From DATARH01 sp036268075 (lineage in GTDB: Bacteria > Pseudomonadota > Alphaproteobacteria > ATCC43930 > CGMCC-115725), in the NCBI GenBank assembly GCA_036268075.1, contig DATAUV010000077.1, positions 1-64,000 on the forward strand: 64,000 bases of DNA. The letters are read 5' to 3'. Below, piece after piece: positions 33,543 to 41,156 of this stretch. The notes below the pieces were generated by a model. It did not search any database, had not been told where the DNA came from, and worked only from the letters and a program-made list of their open reading frames with translations. Positions within the stretch are counted from its first letter, which is position 1, and every line of letters begins with the position of its first letter. The position numbers were made by a program, and so were the translations under genes.

Positions 33543-34439
33543 ATGAACATCAAGCGACTGGGATGGAGTGCCTTTGCGGCCGCTTCCGGCTGCGTCGCGG
33601 CTTATGCCATTGCCGGCGCAGTGCCGAGCCTGGCGCAGATGCCGGCGCAATCCGGGGCGTCGCCGTCGCAGACGCCGGGCCTCGGCGCGCACGCACCGCA
33701 CGCCGAGGGGCAGCCCTCGTGGATGGAGGGGATGACTGGGGCGCAGAAGGATGCGCCGCTCCATCCCAACGTGCCCAACATGCTGGGGCACCCGGGCAAG
33801 GACATCCCGGTCCAGAACTTCAAGCTGCCGACCGGGTTCAAGATCGAGCTCTATGCCGGCGACATGCAGGAAGCGCGCTCGATGACGCTCGGCGCCAAGG
33901 GCACCGTGTTCGTCGGCGAGCGCACGCATGACGCGGCCTTCGCGATCACCGAAAAGGGCGGCAATCGCGAGGTCAAGAAGATCCTGACCGGGCTCAACTC
34001 GCCGAACGGCGTCGCCTTCTCGAACGGCACGCTCTACGTCGCCGAGCGCGAGCGCATCCTCGCCTACGACGGCATCGAGGATCATCTCGACAGCCCGCCG
34101 CAGACCAAGGTGGTGATCGAGGGGCTGCCGCACCAAGACGGGCATTTCTGGAAGTTCATGGTGATGGGGCCGGACGGCTGGCTTTATTTCAACCAAGGCT
34201 CGCCGACCAGCCTGACGATGCCGAGCTATGTCCAGGCGGTGATCCTCAGGGTCAATACCAAGACGCACATCATGGAGGTCTACGCCCGCGGCGTGTGCAA
34301 CAGCGTCGGCATGGCATTCCACCCCGAGACCGGTCGGCTTTATTTCACCGATAATGGCCGTGACTGGCTCGGCGAGGACATGCCGTCGGACGAGTTCAAC
34401 CGCGCAACGGCGAAGGACCAGCATTTCGGCTATTCGTAA
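33543..34439 (+). pseudogene. PQQ-type sorbosone/glucose dehydrogenase, C-terminal part deleted
   Basis: The fragment has 298 residues. A signal peptide (AAASGCVAAYAIAG) is followed by half of a beta-propeller: PTGFKIELYAGDMQEARSM, GTVFVGER, LNSPNGVAFSNGTLYVAERERI, FNQGSPTSL, VCNSVGMAFHPETG, LYFTDNGRDWLGEDMPSDEFNR and HFGYS, where the frame meets TAA. Intact sorbosone-dehydrogenase-like proteins continue after HFGYP for roughly 100 or more residues and often end in a cytochrome c domain. Remnants of that cytochrome follow directly in another frame, so an internal deletion is the simplest explanation. Assembly error is possible. Confidence 0.8.
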
Positions 34440-34681
34440 AGGGCCGGCGATGGCGCATGACAAGCGCTGCATGCAGTGCCACGGGCCGCAGCTCGCCGGG
34501 CAGGATTCGGTGCCGCGCATCGCCGGTCAGCACATCGTCTATGTGACCGAACAGTTGAAGGGCGTTCCGCGCCGGCAATCGCGGCGATATCGACGGCAAC
34601 ATGACCTCGGTCGCCTCGACGCTGACCGACGCCGAGGTCGACACCCTCGCCGACTACGTCTCCGGCCTCTCGACGCCCTGA
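34440..34681 (+). pseudogene. Cytochrome c remnant with one-base frameshift
   Basis: GPAMAHDKRCMQCHGPQLAG contains the haem-binding CMQCH, then SVPRIAGQHIVYVTEQLK. At 34560-34562 the expected AAGGCGTTC reads AAGGGCGTTC. After skipping one G the frame continues FRAGNRGDIDGNMTSVASTL and ends DTLADYVSGLSTP with TGA at 34679-34681. The Met of GNMTS is the sixth haem ligand. The fragment is what remains of a c-type cytochrome subunit or fused domain of the preceding dehydrogenase. It ends four bases before the porin gene start. Confidence 0.82.
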
Positions 34682-34685
34682 CCCG

Positions 34686-36326
34686 ATGATCCGCGTTTTG
34701 ATCCTGGCCGCGCTGCTCGCGATAGCGGGCACGCCTGCTCGGGCGCAGGAAAGCCCGGAGCTGCCGGCCAAGGCCGCGTTGCAGGAGGGCGGCGCGGCGG
34801 CGGCCCCCGCCCCTTTCACCAAGGGCAAGGGGCCGGGGCACGACAACTCGTATCTCGAACGCTACGAGGAGGATTACGGCTATCTGCGCGACCCGGCGCG
34901 GGCGACCGGCCCGTTCGACGCGCTCAAATACATCCCGCTCGACACGACCGGCGACGCCTACCTGACCCTCAACGGCGAGGTCCGGTTCCGCTACGACAAC
35001 ACCGACCATAAGAACATGGGCATCGCCACCGGCGCGACCCCGTCGAAGGTGCCCGGTAAGCTGCCGGCATTCACCCCGGCCACGGGCGTTTCGACCAACG
35101 AGCTTTACAAGCAGCGCTACGAGCTCGGCGCCGACCTGCATCTCGGCGACTATTTCCGTGCCTACGGCGACATCTACCACGGCCAGCAGACCGGCCACGA
35201 TGCCGGCAGCGTGGTTCCGGGCACTCTGCGCGACGACCTTGCCGTCGTGAACGGGTTCGGCGAAATCCACGTCGATACCGCGACGACCGAGACCGGGCTG
35301 CGCGCCGGCCGCCAGCAGATCTATTTCGGCAACGATCTGCAGGTGCGGGCCAACGTCTCGACCAATCTGCCGTCGCCGGTCTTCGACGGGTTCCGCGCCT
35401 ATCGGGATTGGGGCTTCGCGCGGGTGGACGCGTTTGCCTACGACGTCGTCGACTTTGAAAACGGCGTCACGCAGGACAAGGACAATGCCCACACGAATTT
35501 GTGGGGCGTCTACGGCACTTACGATTTGCCGAAATTCGACCTTGCCGGCGCCGGGAAGACGACGGTCGACGCGTTTTATCTCGGCTGGCGTTCGGCCCCG
35601 TTCGCGAACGGGAAAGGCTCGGCGATCTACGACGATGCGGCGTTTCTGAACGGCGCCAAGATCGTCGCCGCGACCGGCGCCGGGTTCGCTTCGAGCCAGG
35701 ATCACCGCGATACGTTCGGCCTGCGGCTCTACGGCGACCGCGGCTGGGTCGATTACGATTGGCAGGGGGCGTGGCAGACCGGCAGCTATGCCGGGCTCGA
35801 CGTCGAGGCCTGGGCGTTCAACACCGACACCGGCTACACCTTTCACGATGTGCCGTGGAAGCCGCGGATCGGCGCCCATGTCGACGGCGCCTCGGGCGGG
35901 GCCAACAAGGCCGACGGGACGATGCACACCTATCAGCCGATGTATCCGAACACGCAGTATTACGTGCCCAACAACGAGTTCGCGCCGACCAATTTCTATG
36001 ATGTCGCGCCGCGGGTCAGCGTCAAGCCGACCGATACCGTCACGGCGGAGTATTACTATTCGTTCCTGTGGCGCTATTCCGGGTCGGATGCGGTCTATAC
36101 CGGCGCGCCGTGGCCGGGCGGCAACGGGCAAAACAACTTCGCCGCCACCGTGCTCGCGCCGGGCCGGTTTATCGGCCGCCAATCCGATCTGCGCGTGACC
36201 TGGACGATCACCCCGCATCTGCTGACGCTATTCGAGTTCGGGCTGTTTTTTCCGGGCTCGGCGATCCGCACCGCGGGTGGCACCACGACGACTTTTCTCG
36301 ACGCCAACCTGACCTTCAAGTTCTGA
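34686..36326 (+). CDS. Outer-membrane alginate-export-type porin
   Basis: The 546-residue protein has a signal peptide (MIRVLILAALLAIAGTPARA, cleavage near 20). A beta-barrel follows with LTLNGEVRFRYD, ETGLRAGRQQIYFGNDLQ, RAYRDWGFARVDAFAYD and a final Phe (LDANLTFKF) as needed for Bam-dependent insertion. The N-terminal region and GRQ motif match the alginate_exp family, which also includes porins for other sugars. It is intact, although the gene before it is broken and the kup gene after it is deleted. Confidence 0.85.
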   Translation: MIRVLILAALLAIAGTPARAQESPELPAKAALQEGGAAAAPAPFTKGKGPGHDNSYLERYEEDYGYLRDPARATGPFDALKYIPLDTTGDAYLTLNGEVRFRYDNTDHKNMGIATGATPSKVPGKLPAFTPATGVSTNELYKQRYELGADLHLGDYFRAYGDIYHGQQTGHDAGSVVPGTLRDDLAVVNGFGEIHVDTATTETGLRAGRQQIYFGNDLQVRANVSTNLPSPVFDGFRAYRDWGFARVDAFAYDVVDFENGVTQDKDNAHTNLWGVYGTYDLPKFDLAGAGKTTVDAFYLGWRSAPFANGKGSAIYDDAAFLNGAKIVAATGAGFASSQDHRDTFGLRLYGDRGWVDYDWQGAWQTGSYAGLDVEAWAFNTDTGYTFHDVPWKPRIGAHVDGASGGANKADGTMHTYQPMYPNTQYYVPNNEFAPTNFYDVAPRVSVKPTDTVTAEYYYSFLWRYSGSDAVYTGAPWPGGNGQNNFAATVLAPGRFIGRQSDLRVTWTITPHLLTLFEFGLFFPGSAIRTAGGTTTTFLDANLTFKF

Positions 36327-36375
36327 TATCGTCCGCCGATCTCCGGCAACGGGCCGGCGACCGGCGCGTTTGTCG

Positions 36376-37016
36376 ATGGTGCCGATGCCGGATCAGCAGC
36401 CCTCGGAAGAAATCCCGCAGACGAGCGTATCGGACCGTCCGGCGATGCCGGCGGCGGCGATCCTGGCGCTGGGCGTCGTCTACGGCGATCTCGGCACCAG
36501 CCCGCTCTACACGCTGCCCGCGGTGATGGAGACGCTGGGCGGCAAGGTCACGCCCGATTCCGGGCTCGGCATCCTGTCGCTGATCGTCTGGTCGCTGATC
36601 GTCATCGTCTCGATCAAGTACTGCCTCTTTGTCATGCGCGCCGACAATAACGGCGAGGGCGGCATCCTGGCGCTGATGTCGCTGGTCGCCGGGCGTGGGT
36701 TCGAGCGGGCGCCGGCACTGGTCGCGATGGGACTGTTCGGCGCGGCGCTCATCTACGGCGACGGCGTCATCACGCCGGCCATCTCGGTGTTGAGCGCGCT
36801 CGAAGGCGTCAGGGTCGCGAGCAGCGCGCTGCAGCCTTATGTCGTGCCGATGTCGCCGCGCCCGACCGGGTGATCCGCGACCGCGAGGGGCGGCATCTCG
36901 CGCGCTGGCAACTCCCGATCTTCGCCTTCCTGTTCCGCAACGCGGTGCAGGCGGTCGACCGCTTCAACCTGCCGCCCGAGAACTTTGTCGAGATCGGCCG
37001 CGAGATCGAGATTTGA
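36376..37016 (+). pseudogene. kup: KUP potassium transporter with large internal deletion
   Basis: The N-terminal piece (36376-36873) has the family signature LALGVVYGDLGTSPLYTLP, the helix LIVWSLIVIVSIKYCLFVMRADNNGEGG and GDGVITPAISVLSALEG, up to LQPYVVPM, where the frame then reaches TGA. The C-terminal piece (36870-37016, other frame) reads RHLARWQLPIFAFLFRNAVQ and FNLPPENFVEIGREIEI, the normal end of Kup proteins of ~630 residues. Roughly 450 residues are missing. Function as a K+ uptake protein is lost unless the deletion is an assembly artefact. Confidence 0.85.
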
Positions 37017-37046
37017 GCATTTGCGGCGGATTTCGTCTAAGTTGGA

Positions 37047-37127
37047 TTGTCATCGCGAGCGCGGCGAAGCAATCTCGGGCCGAGCGCGCACCCGATCGAG
37101 ATTGCCGCGTCGCTCCTCGCAACGACA
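37047..37127. repeat. Palindromic repeat, family E (TTGTCATCGCGAGCG type)
   Basis: The left arm TTGTCATCGCGAGCGCGGCG and the right arm CGTCGCTCCTCGCAACGACA pair with few mismatches across ~81 bases, with inner arms GCAATCTCG and CGAGATTGC. It lies between the kup remnant and the next gene. Only one copy is in the window. Confidence 0.75.
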
Positions 37128-37158
37128 GGTCGGCCACACCGGAAACGCCCCAGCGCAC

Positions 37159-37506
37159 ATGAATTACGGCTTCATGCTGTTCAAGGTCATCGGCGCGGTT
37201 CGATCGCCTGACGACATCTCCGAGGAGACGACCGATTTCCTCGACCCGGGCGCCGTGCTCCAGCAGCGCCTGTCGGCCCTCTACCCGCGGATCGGGTGGC
37301 ACCGCTCCGAAGCCGACCGCATGATCTTCGGCACGCTCGACGGCGACGACGGCTGGTACGAGTTCATCCTTTACGAAGACCCGAACCGCAGCCTCACGAT
37401 CAACACCTCGCCCACCGCGATCACCCGCTGGCTGATCCCCGACATCTGCCAAGCCCTCGGCCTCGTCGCCCTCGACCGCCAAGCCTACGCGCTGATCGGG
37501 GTGTAG
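37159..37506 (+). CDS. Unknown 115-residue soluble protein
   Basis: Start ATG 37159 (MNYGFMLFKVIGAVRSPDD); the frame continues upstream but only through the palindromic repeat. The protein reads as a single alpha/beta domain (RIGWHRSEADRMIFGTLDGDDGWYEF, SLTINTSPTAITRWLIPDIC) without signal peptide or membrane helix. I do not recognise the family. The MNT-HEPN pair begins 34 bases downstream. Confidence 0.6.
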   Translation: MNYGFMLFKVIGAVRSPDDISEETTDFLDPGAVLQQRLSALYPRIGWHRSEADRMIFGTLDGDDGWYEFILYEDPNRSLTINTSPTAITRWLIPDICQALGLVALDRQAYALIGV

Positions 37507-37540
37507 CAGCGCGCGTGGTATAAGGGCGGCGGAGACCGAC

Positions 37541-37870
37541 ATGAACTCACCCGCCACCCTCGCCACCGACCCGGTCCTCGCCCGCTTCCGCGCCGCGCTC
37601 GACGCGCTCTACGGCCCCCGGATCGAGCGCATCGTCCTCTACGGCTCCCGCGCCCGCGGCGACCATCGCGAGGACTCGGACTACGACATCGCGGTGTTTT
37701 TGCGCGACTTCGTCGATCGCTGGCAGGAGGTCGACCGCATCATCCCGGTCGTCACGAACATCCTCTATGAGGACGAGGCGTTTATTCACGCGATGCCCCA
37801 CCGCGCCGGAGCCTACAACGACCGTACCTCGCTGATGCGGGAAATTAGGCGAGAAGGCGTCGATCTGTGA
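37541..37870 (+). CDS. MNT-type nucleotidyltransferase antitoxin
   Basis: The 109-residue minimal nucleotidyltransferase has GSRARGDHREDSDYDIAVF, giving the GSxARG...SDxD active site that binds two metal ions. In MntA-HepT systems such a protein adds AMP to the HEPN toxin and so silences it. The stop overlaps the GTG start of the HEPN gene (GTGA), which fits a toxin-antitoxin operon with the antitoxin first. Confidence 0.88.
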   Translation: MNSPATLATDPVLARFRAALDALYGPRIERIVLYGSRARGDHREDSDYDIAVFLRDFVDRWQEVDRIIPVVTNILYEDEAFIHAMPHRAGAYNDRTSLMREIRREGVDL

Positions 37871-38256
37871 CGCCCGAAGCGCGCCAACATCTCGACAAGG
37901 CACGAGAACATCTCGGCAAGGCGCGCGACCTCTTCGATGTTTTGCATTACGAGGACGAGGCGGCGCGCTGCGCTTATCTCGCAGCCTTTCACGCCTCCCT
38001 GGCGTTTATTTCGGAGCGCACAGGCACCAGTCCGAAGACCCATAGAGGAACTCACATACAATTCGCCCGGCTGGCGCGAGATGAGCCGCGGATCGACGAA
38101 GAGCTACGTCAGTTCTTGCCGCAATCTTACGACATGAAAACCGTCGCCGATTACGATGTCGGCCCCGATGCTGTTGTGGCGCCGGATAAGGCCGCGGAGG
38201 CGATCGAAACGGCCACCCGCTTTGTAGAGCGGCTTGAGCAAATCTTGGCCTCGTAG
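37867..38256 (+). CDS. HEPN-domain toxin
   Basis: The 129-residue helical protein has EARQHLDKAREHLGKARDLF and AARCAYLAAFHASLAFISERTG, then KTHRGTHIQFARLA, the HEPN region where Arg and His of the RNase site are found. HEPN proteins cleave RNA and are poisonous unless modified by the paired MNT enzyme. The TAG stop lies in the first bases of a palindromic repeat (38252), as seen for another gene at 14569. Confidence 0.85.
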   Translation: MTPEARQHLDKAREHLGKARDLFDVLHYEDEAARCAYLAAFHASLAFISERTGTSPKTHRGTHIQFARLARDEPRIDEELRQFLPQSYDMKTVADYDVGPDAVVAPDKAAEAIETATRFVERLEQILAS

Positions 38257-38334
38257 GATGGGTAGAGCGCAGCGAAATCCATCAATCTGGCGCGTGAACG
38301 ATGATGGGTTTCGCTGCGCTCTACCCATCCTACG
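38252..38334. repeat. Palindromic intergenic repeat, family B copy 2
   Basis: Arms CGTAGGATGGGTAGAGCGCA and TGCGCTCTACCCATCCTACG enclose a central part. The ends match the copy at 14565, with compensated changes (GGGTGGG to GGATGGG and its complement). It lies between convergent genes. Confidence 0.88.
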
Positions 38335-38338
38335 CTCC

Positions 38339-39970
38339 CTACCCCGCCTTCGCCCGCTCCCGCAGCACAAATTTCTGGATCTTCCCCGTCGAGGTCTTCG
38401 GCAATGGCCCGAAGACCACGTGGCGGGGGGCTTTGAAGTGGGCCATTCGAGTGCGGCAGAAGGCGATGATGTCGGCGGCGGTGGCGTCGGCGCCGTCTTT
38501 TAGGGTGACGAAGGCGCAGGGGGTTTCGCCCCATTGCGGGTCGGGGCGGGCGACGACGGCGGCTTCCATGATCGCGGGGTGGCGGTAGAGCGCGTCCTCG
38601 ACCTCGATCGTCGAGATGTTTTCGCCGCCCGAGATGATGATGTCCTTTGACCGGTCCTTGATCTCGACATAACCGTCTTCGTGCCTGACGGCGAGGTCAC
38701 CCGAATGGAACCAGCCGCCGGCAAACGCCTCCTCGGTCGCCTTCGGGTTCTTCAAATAGCCCTTCATGACGATGTTGCCGCGCATGAAGATCTCGCCCAT
38801 CGTCCGGCCGTCGCTGGGCACCGGGGCGAGGGTCTCGGGGTCGGCGACGATCATGTCCTCGAGCACCGGGTAGGTGACGCCCTGCCGCGCCCTGAGGCGG
38901 GCGCGCCGGTCGGCGTCGAGCTCGTCCCATTCATCGTGCCAGGCGCAGATCACCGAGGGGCCGAACACCTCGGTGAGGCCATAGACGTGGGCGATCCTGA
39001 AGCCGAGCCCCTCCATGCCCTGGATCACCGCGGCCGGCGGGGCCGAGCCGGCGGTCATCATCTCGACCGGGCGGGGCAGGGGGTCGGCGTCGCGGCGCGC
39101 GTTGAGGAGCGCGTTCATCACCACCGGCGCGCCGCACAGATGGCTCACGTCCTCGCGCCCGATCGCGTCGTAGATCGCCGGCGCCTCGACCCGGCGCAGG
39201 CAAACATGCGTGCCGGCCAGCGCCGTCACGGTCCAGGTAAAACACCAGCCGTTGCAGTGGAACATCGGCAGGGTCCACAGATAGACCGGGTGCTGGGGCA
39301 TGCTCCACACGAGGATGTTGCCGATCGCCTCCAGATACGCGCCGCGGTGGTGGTAGACGACGCCCTTGGGGTTGCCGGTGGTGCCGGAGGTGTAGTTGAG
39401 CGCGATCGCGTCCCATTCGTCGCGCGGCAACACGGGGTCGAAGCCGGGGTCTCCGGCGGCGACGAACTCCTCGTACCCGACCGCGCCGAGCCGTTCGCCG
39501 CCGGGGCCGGCCGGGTCGTCGATGTCGATGACCAGCGGCTTTGCGTCGAGGAGCGCGAGGGCCTTCGCGATCACCGGGGCGAACTCGGTGTCGGTGATCA
39601 GCACCTTGGCCTCGCCGTGCTTGAGGATGAAGGCGATCGTCTCGGCGTCGAGCCGGATGTTGAGCATGTTGAGGATGGCGCCCGTCATCGGCACGCCGAA
39701 ATGCGCCTCGAACGCCTCGGGCACGTTCGGCGCCATCACCGCGACCGTGTCGCCCCGCCCGATGCCGCGGGCGGCCAGCGCACTCGCGAGCCGGTGGCAC
39801 CGCTGCTGCACCTGGCGCCAAGTGTAGCGGCGGTCGCCGTGGATCACAGCCGGGCGGTTGGGATAGATCGAGGCGGTGCGCGCGAGGAACCCGATCGGCG
39901 ACAACGGCACGAAATTGGCCGCGTTCTTGTCGAGCCCGATATCGTACGGTCCTACGGCCTTTGTCTTCAT
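38339..39970 (-). CDS. AMP-forming acyl-CoA synthetase (FadD/DmdB-like)
   Basis: The 543-residue protein has the AMP-binding P-loop LNYTSGTTGNPKGVVYHHRG, VYGLTEVFG, GWFHSGDLAV and KDRSKDIIISGGENIS, and the C-terminal Lys in KTSTGKIQKF. The adenylation fold with FHCNGWCF is typical of medium-chain acyl-CoA or methylmercaptopropionyl-CoA ligases. It activates a carboxylic acid with ATP and CoA. ATG 39970 matches family start (NFVPLSPIGFLARTA follows); the open frame extends to 40354 without homology. Confidence 0.88.
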   Translation of the reverse strand: MKTKAVGPYDIGLDKNAANFVPLSPIGFLARTASIYPNRPAVIHGDRRYTWRQVQQRCHRLASALAARGIGRGDTVAVMAPNVPEAFEAHFGVPMTGAILNMLNIRLDAETIAFILKHGEAKVLITDTEFAPVIAKALALLDAKPLVIDIDDPAGPGGERLGAVGYEEFVAAGDPGFDPVLPRDEWDAIALNYTSGTTGNPKGVVYHHRGAYLEAIGNILVWSMPQHPVYLWTLPMFHCNGWCFTWTVTALAGTHVCLRRVEAPAIYDAIGREDVSHLCGAPVVMNALLNARRDADPLPRPVEMMTAGSAPPAAVIQGMEGLGFRIAHVYGLTEVFGPSVICAWHDEWDELDADRRARLRARQGVTYPVLEDMIVADPETLAPVPSDGRTMGEIFMRGNIVMKGYLKNPKATEEAFAGGWFHSGDLAVRHEDGYVEIKDRSKDIIISGGENISTIEVEDALYRHPAIMEAAVVARPDPQWGETPCAFVTLKDGADATAADIIAFCRTRMAHFKAPRHVVFGPLPKTSTGKIQKFVLRERAKAG

Positions 39971-40111
39971 CAGCCCATGCTCCCTGTGACGCCAGTGTCG
40001 CGCCCACGCTTGAAGCTGTCGAGCCGCTTGGCAAGCGCCCGGCGCAGCACGATATTCGCGATCAAGGACCCTCCGCTCGCCTGACGGCGGAGCCTGTGGT
40101 AGGGAGCGGGT

Positions 40112-40327
40112 ATGAGTGACGATCGCACCGCGGTAGAAGAGTATGTGAGCCTTTATCGCCAAGCATTTCGCGAATATCGCGTGCGGTGCTTGTGGAACAG
40201 CCGGGTGCTCGATCATCCGACTGCGGGCGATGCCCTCTCCGTCGCCCGTGCGCTGCGTCTGTACGGAGACCGTTCGGCGCGGTTCCTCGCGGAACGGCTG
40301 GAACTGGCCTGTCGTGCCGCTCTCTAA
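40112..40327 (+). CDS. 71-residue partner of AbiEii-like protein (possible antitoxin)
   Basis: The small helical protein reads VEEYVSLYRQAFREYRVRCLW, then TAGDALSVARALRLYGDRSARFLAERLE. I recognise no named family. It ends 14 bases inside the start of the nucleotidyltransferase gene, so the two are translationally coupled. This layout is typical of two-gene toxin-antitoxin modules, with this as the likely antitoxin or accessory protein. The role is inferred from position only. Confidence 0.6.
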   Translation: MSDDRTAVEEYVSLYRQAFREYRVRCLWNSRVLDHPTAGDALSVARALRLYGDRSARFLAERLELACRAAL

Positions 40328-41132
40328 GATCCAGACCGAGGTTCTGCGCGTCATCGCCCAGCACCGTGATCCCCAAAGTTACGTTGCCGGGGCCACGCCA
40401 CTGAATCGGGAGATGCCTCGTTTCTCCCAGGACATTGACCTGTTCAACGATCGCGAGGAACAAGTCGAAGCAGCGGCCGAGACGGACGCCGCCGCGCTGC
40501 GAGGGGCGGGGTATCAGGTCTCGTGGGTGCGCCGGCTCTCGATGATTTTTACGGCGGCGGTGGAAAAGGACGGCGACGTCACTCGATTGGAATGGGTTGT
40601 CGACAGCGACTATCGGTACTTTCCCACGGTCAGGGACGATCAATTCGGCTTTGTCCTCCACCCGGTCGATCTCGCGCTCAACAAGATGATGGCGGCCGCG
40701 GGCCGGCGCGAGGTGCGCGATATCGTCGATCTGCCGACGATTCATGAGAAAATCCTGCCCCTCGGCGCGCTGGTATGGGCCGGGGTGGAGAAATTTCCGG
40801 GGTTTACGCCGGAAGGACTCATTGGCCAAATCCGTCGCAATCTCCACCATCCGAGAGAGGACTGGAACAGACTGGCCTCGACCGAACCGATCGACCCGGA
40901 TCGGATAGTGGCGCGTGTCCGGGCGGCTCTTGACGAGGCGGAGGAATTTGTCGCGAGGATGCCCACCAGCAAGTTCGGCGCGCTTTTTATAAAGGATGGT
41001 GAGGTGGTTCAGCCCGATCCGGATCGGCTCGAAGACTATCAGGAGCATCACGGACATCGCGGTGGACAATGGCCCAGCGACCCCGAGATCATGCGGGCGA
41101 TGCTGGAACGCTATAACGATAGCGTGAAGTAG
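40314..41132 (+). CDS. AbiEii/AbiGii-type nucleotidyltransferase (putative toxin)
   Basis: The 272-residue protein begins at GTG 40314 (PLSKIQTEVLRVIAQHRD). VAGATPLNREMPRFSQDIDLFND gives the AbiEii nucleotidyltransferase site with its DxD. ALNKMMAAAGRREVRDIVDL is the conserved second block. Relatives (AbiEii, MenT) transfer nucleotides, in some cases to tRNA, and cause growth arrest or phage abortive infection. The usual AbiEi antitoxin is absent; a 71-residue gene overlaps upstream instead. The longer frame from 40230 lies in the overlapping gene. Confidence 0.82.
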   Translation: MPLSKIQTEVLRVIAQHRDPQSYVAGATPLNREMPRFSQDIDLFNDREEQVEAAAETDAAALRGAGYQVSWVRRLSMIFTAAVEKDGDVTRLEWVVDSDYRYFPTVRDDQFGFVLHPVDLALNKMMAAAGRREVRDIVDLPTIHEKILPLGALVWAGVEKFPGFTPEGLIGQIRRNLHHPREDWNRLASTEPIDPDRIVARVRAALDEAEEFVARMPTSKFGALFIKDGEVVQPDPDRLEDYQEHHGHRGGQWPSDPEIMRAMLERYNDSVK

Positions 41133-41156
41133 CGCAGCCGCTCCGGGAGCAAGACG

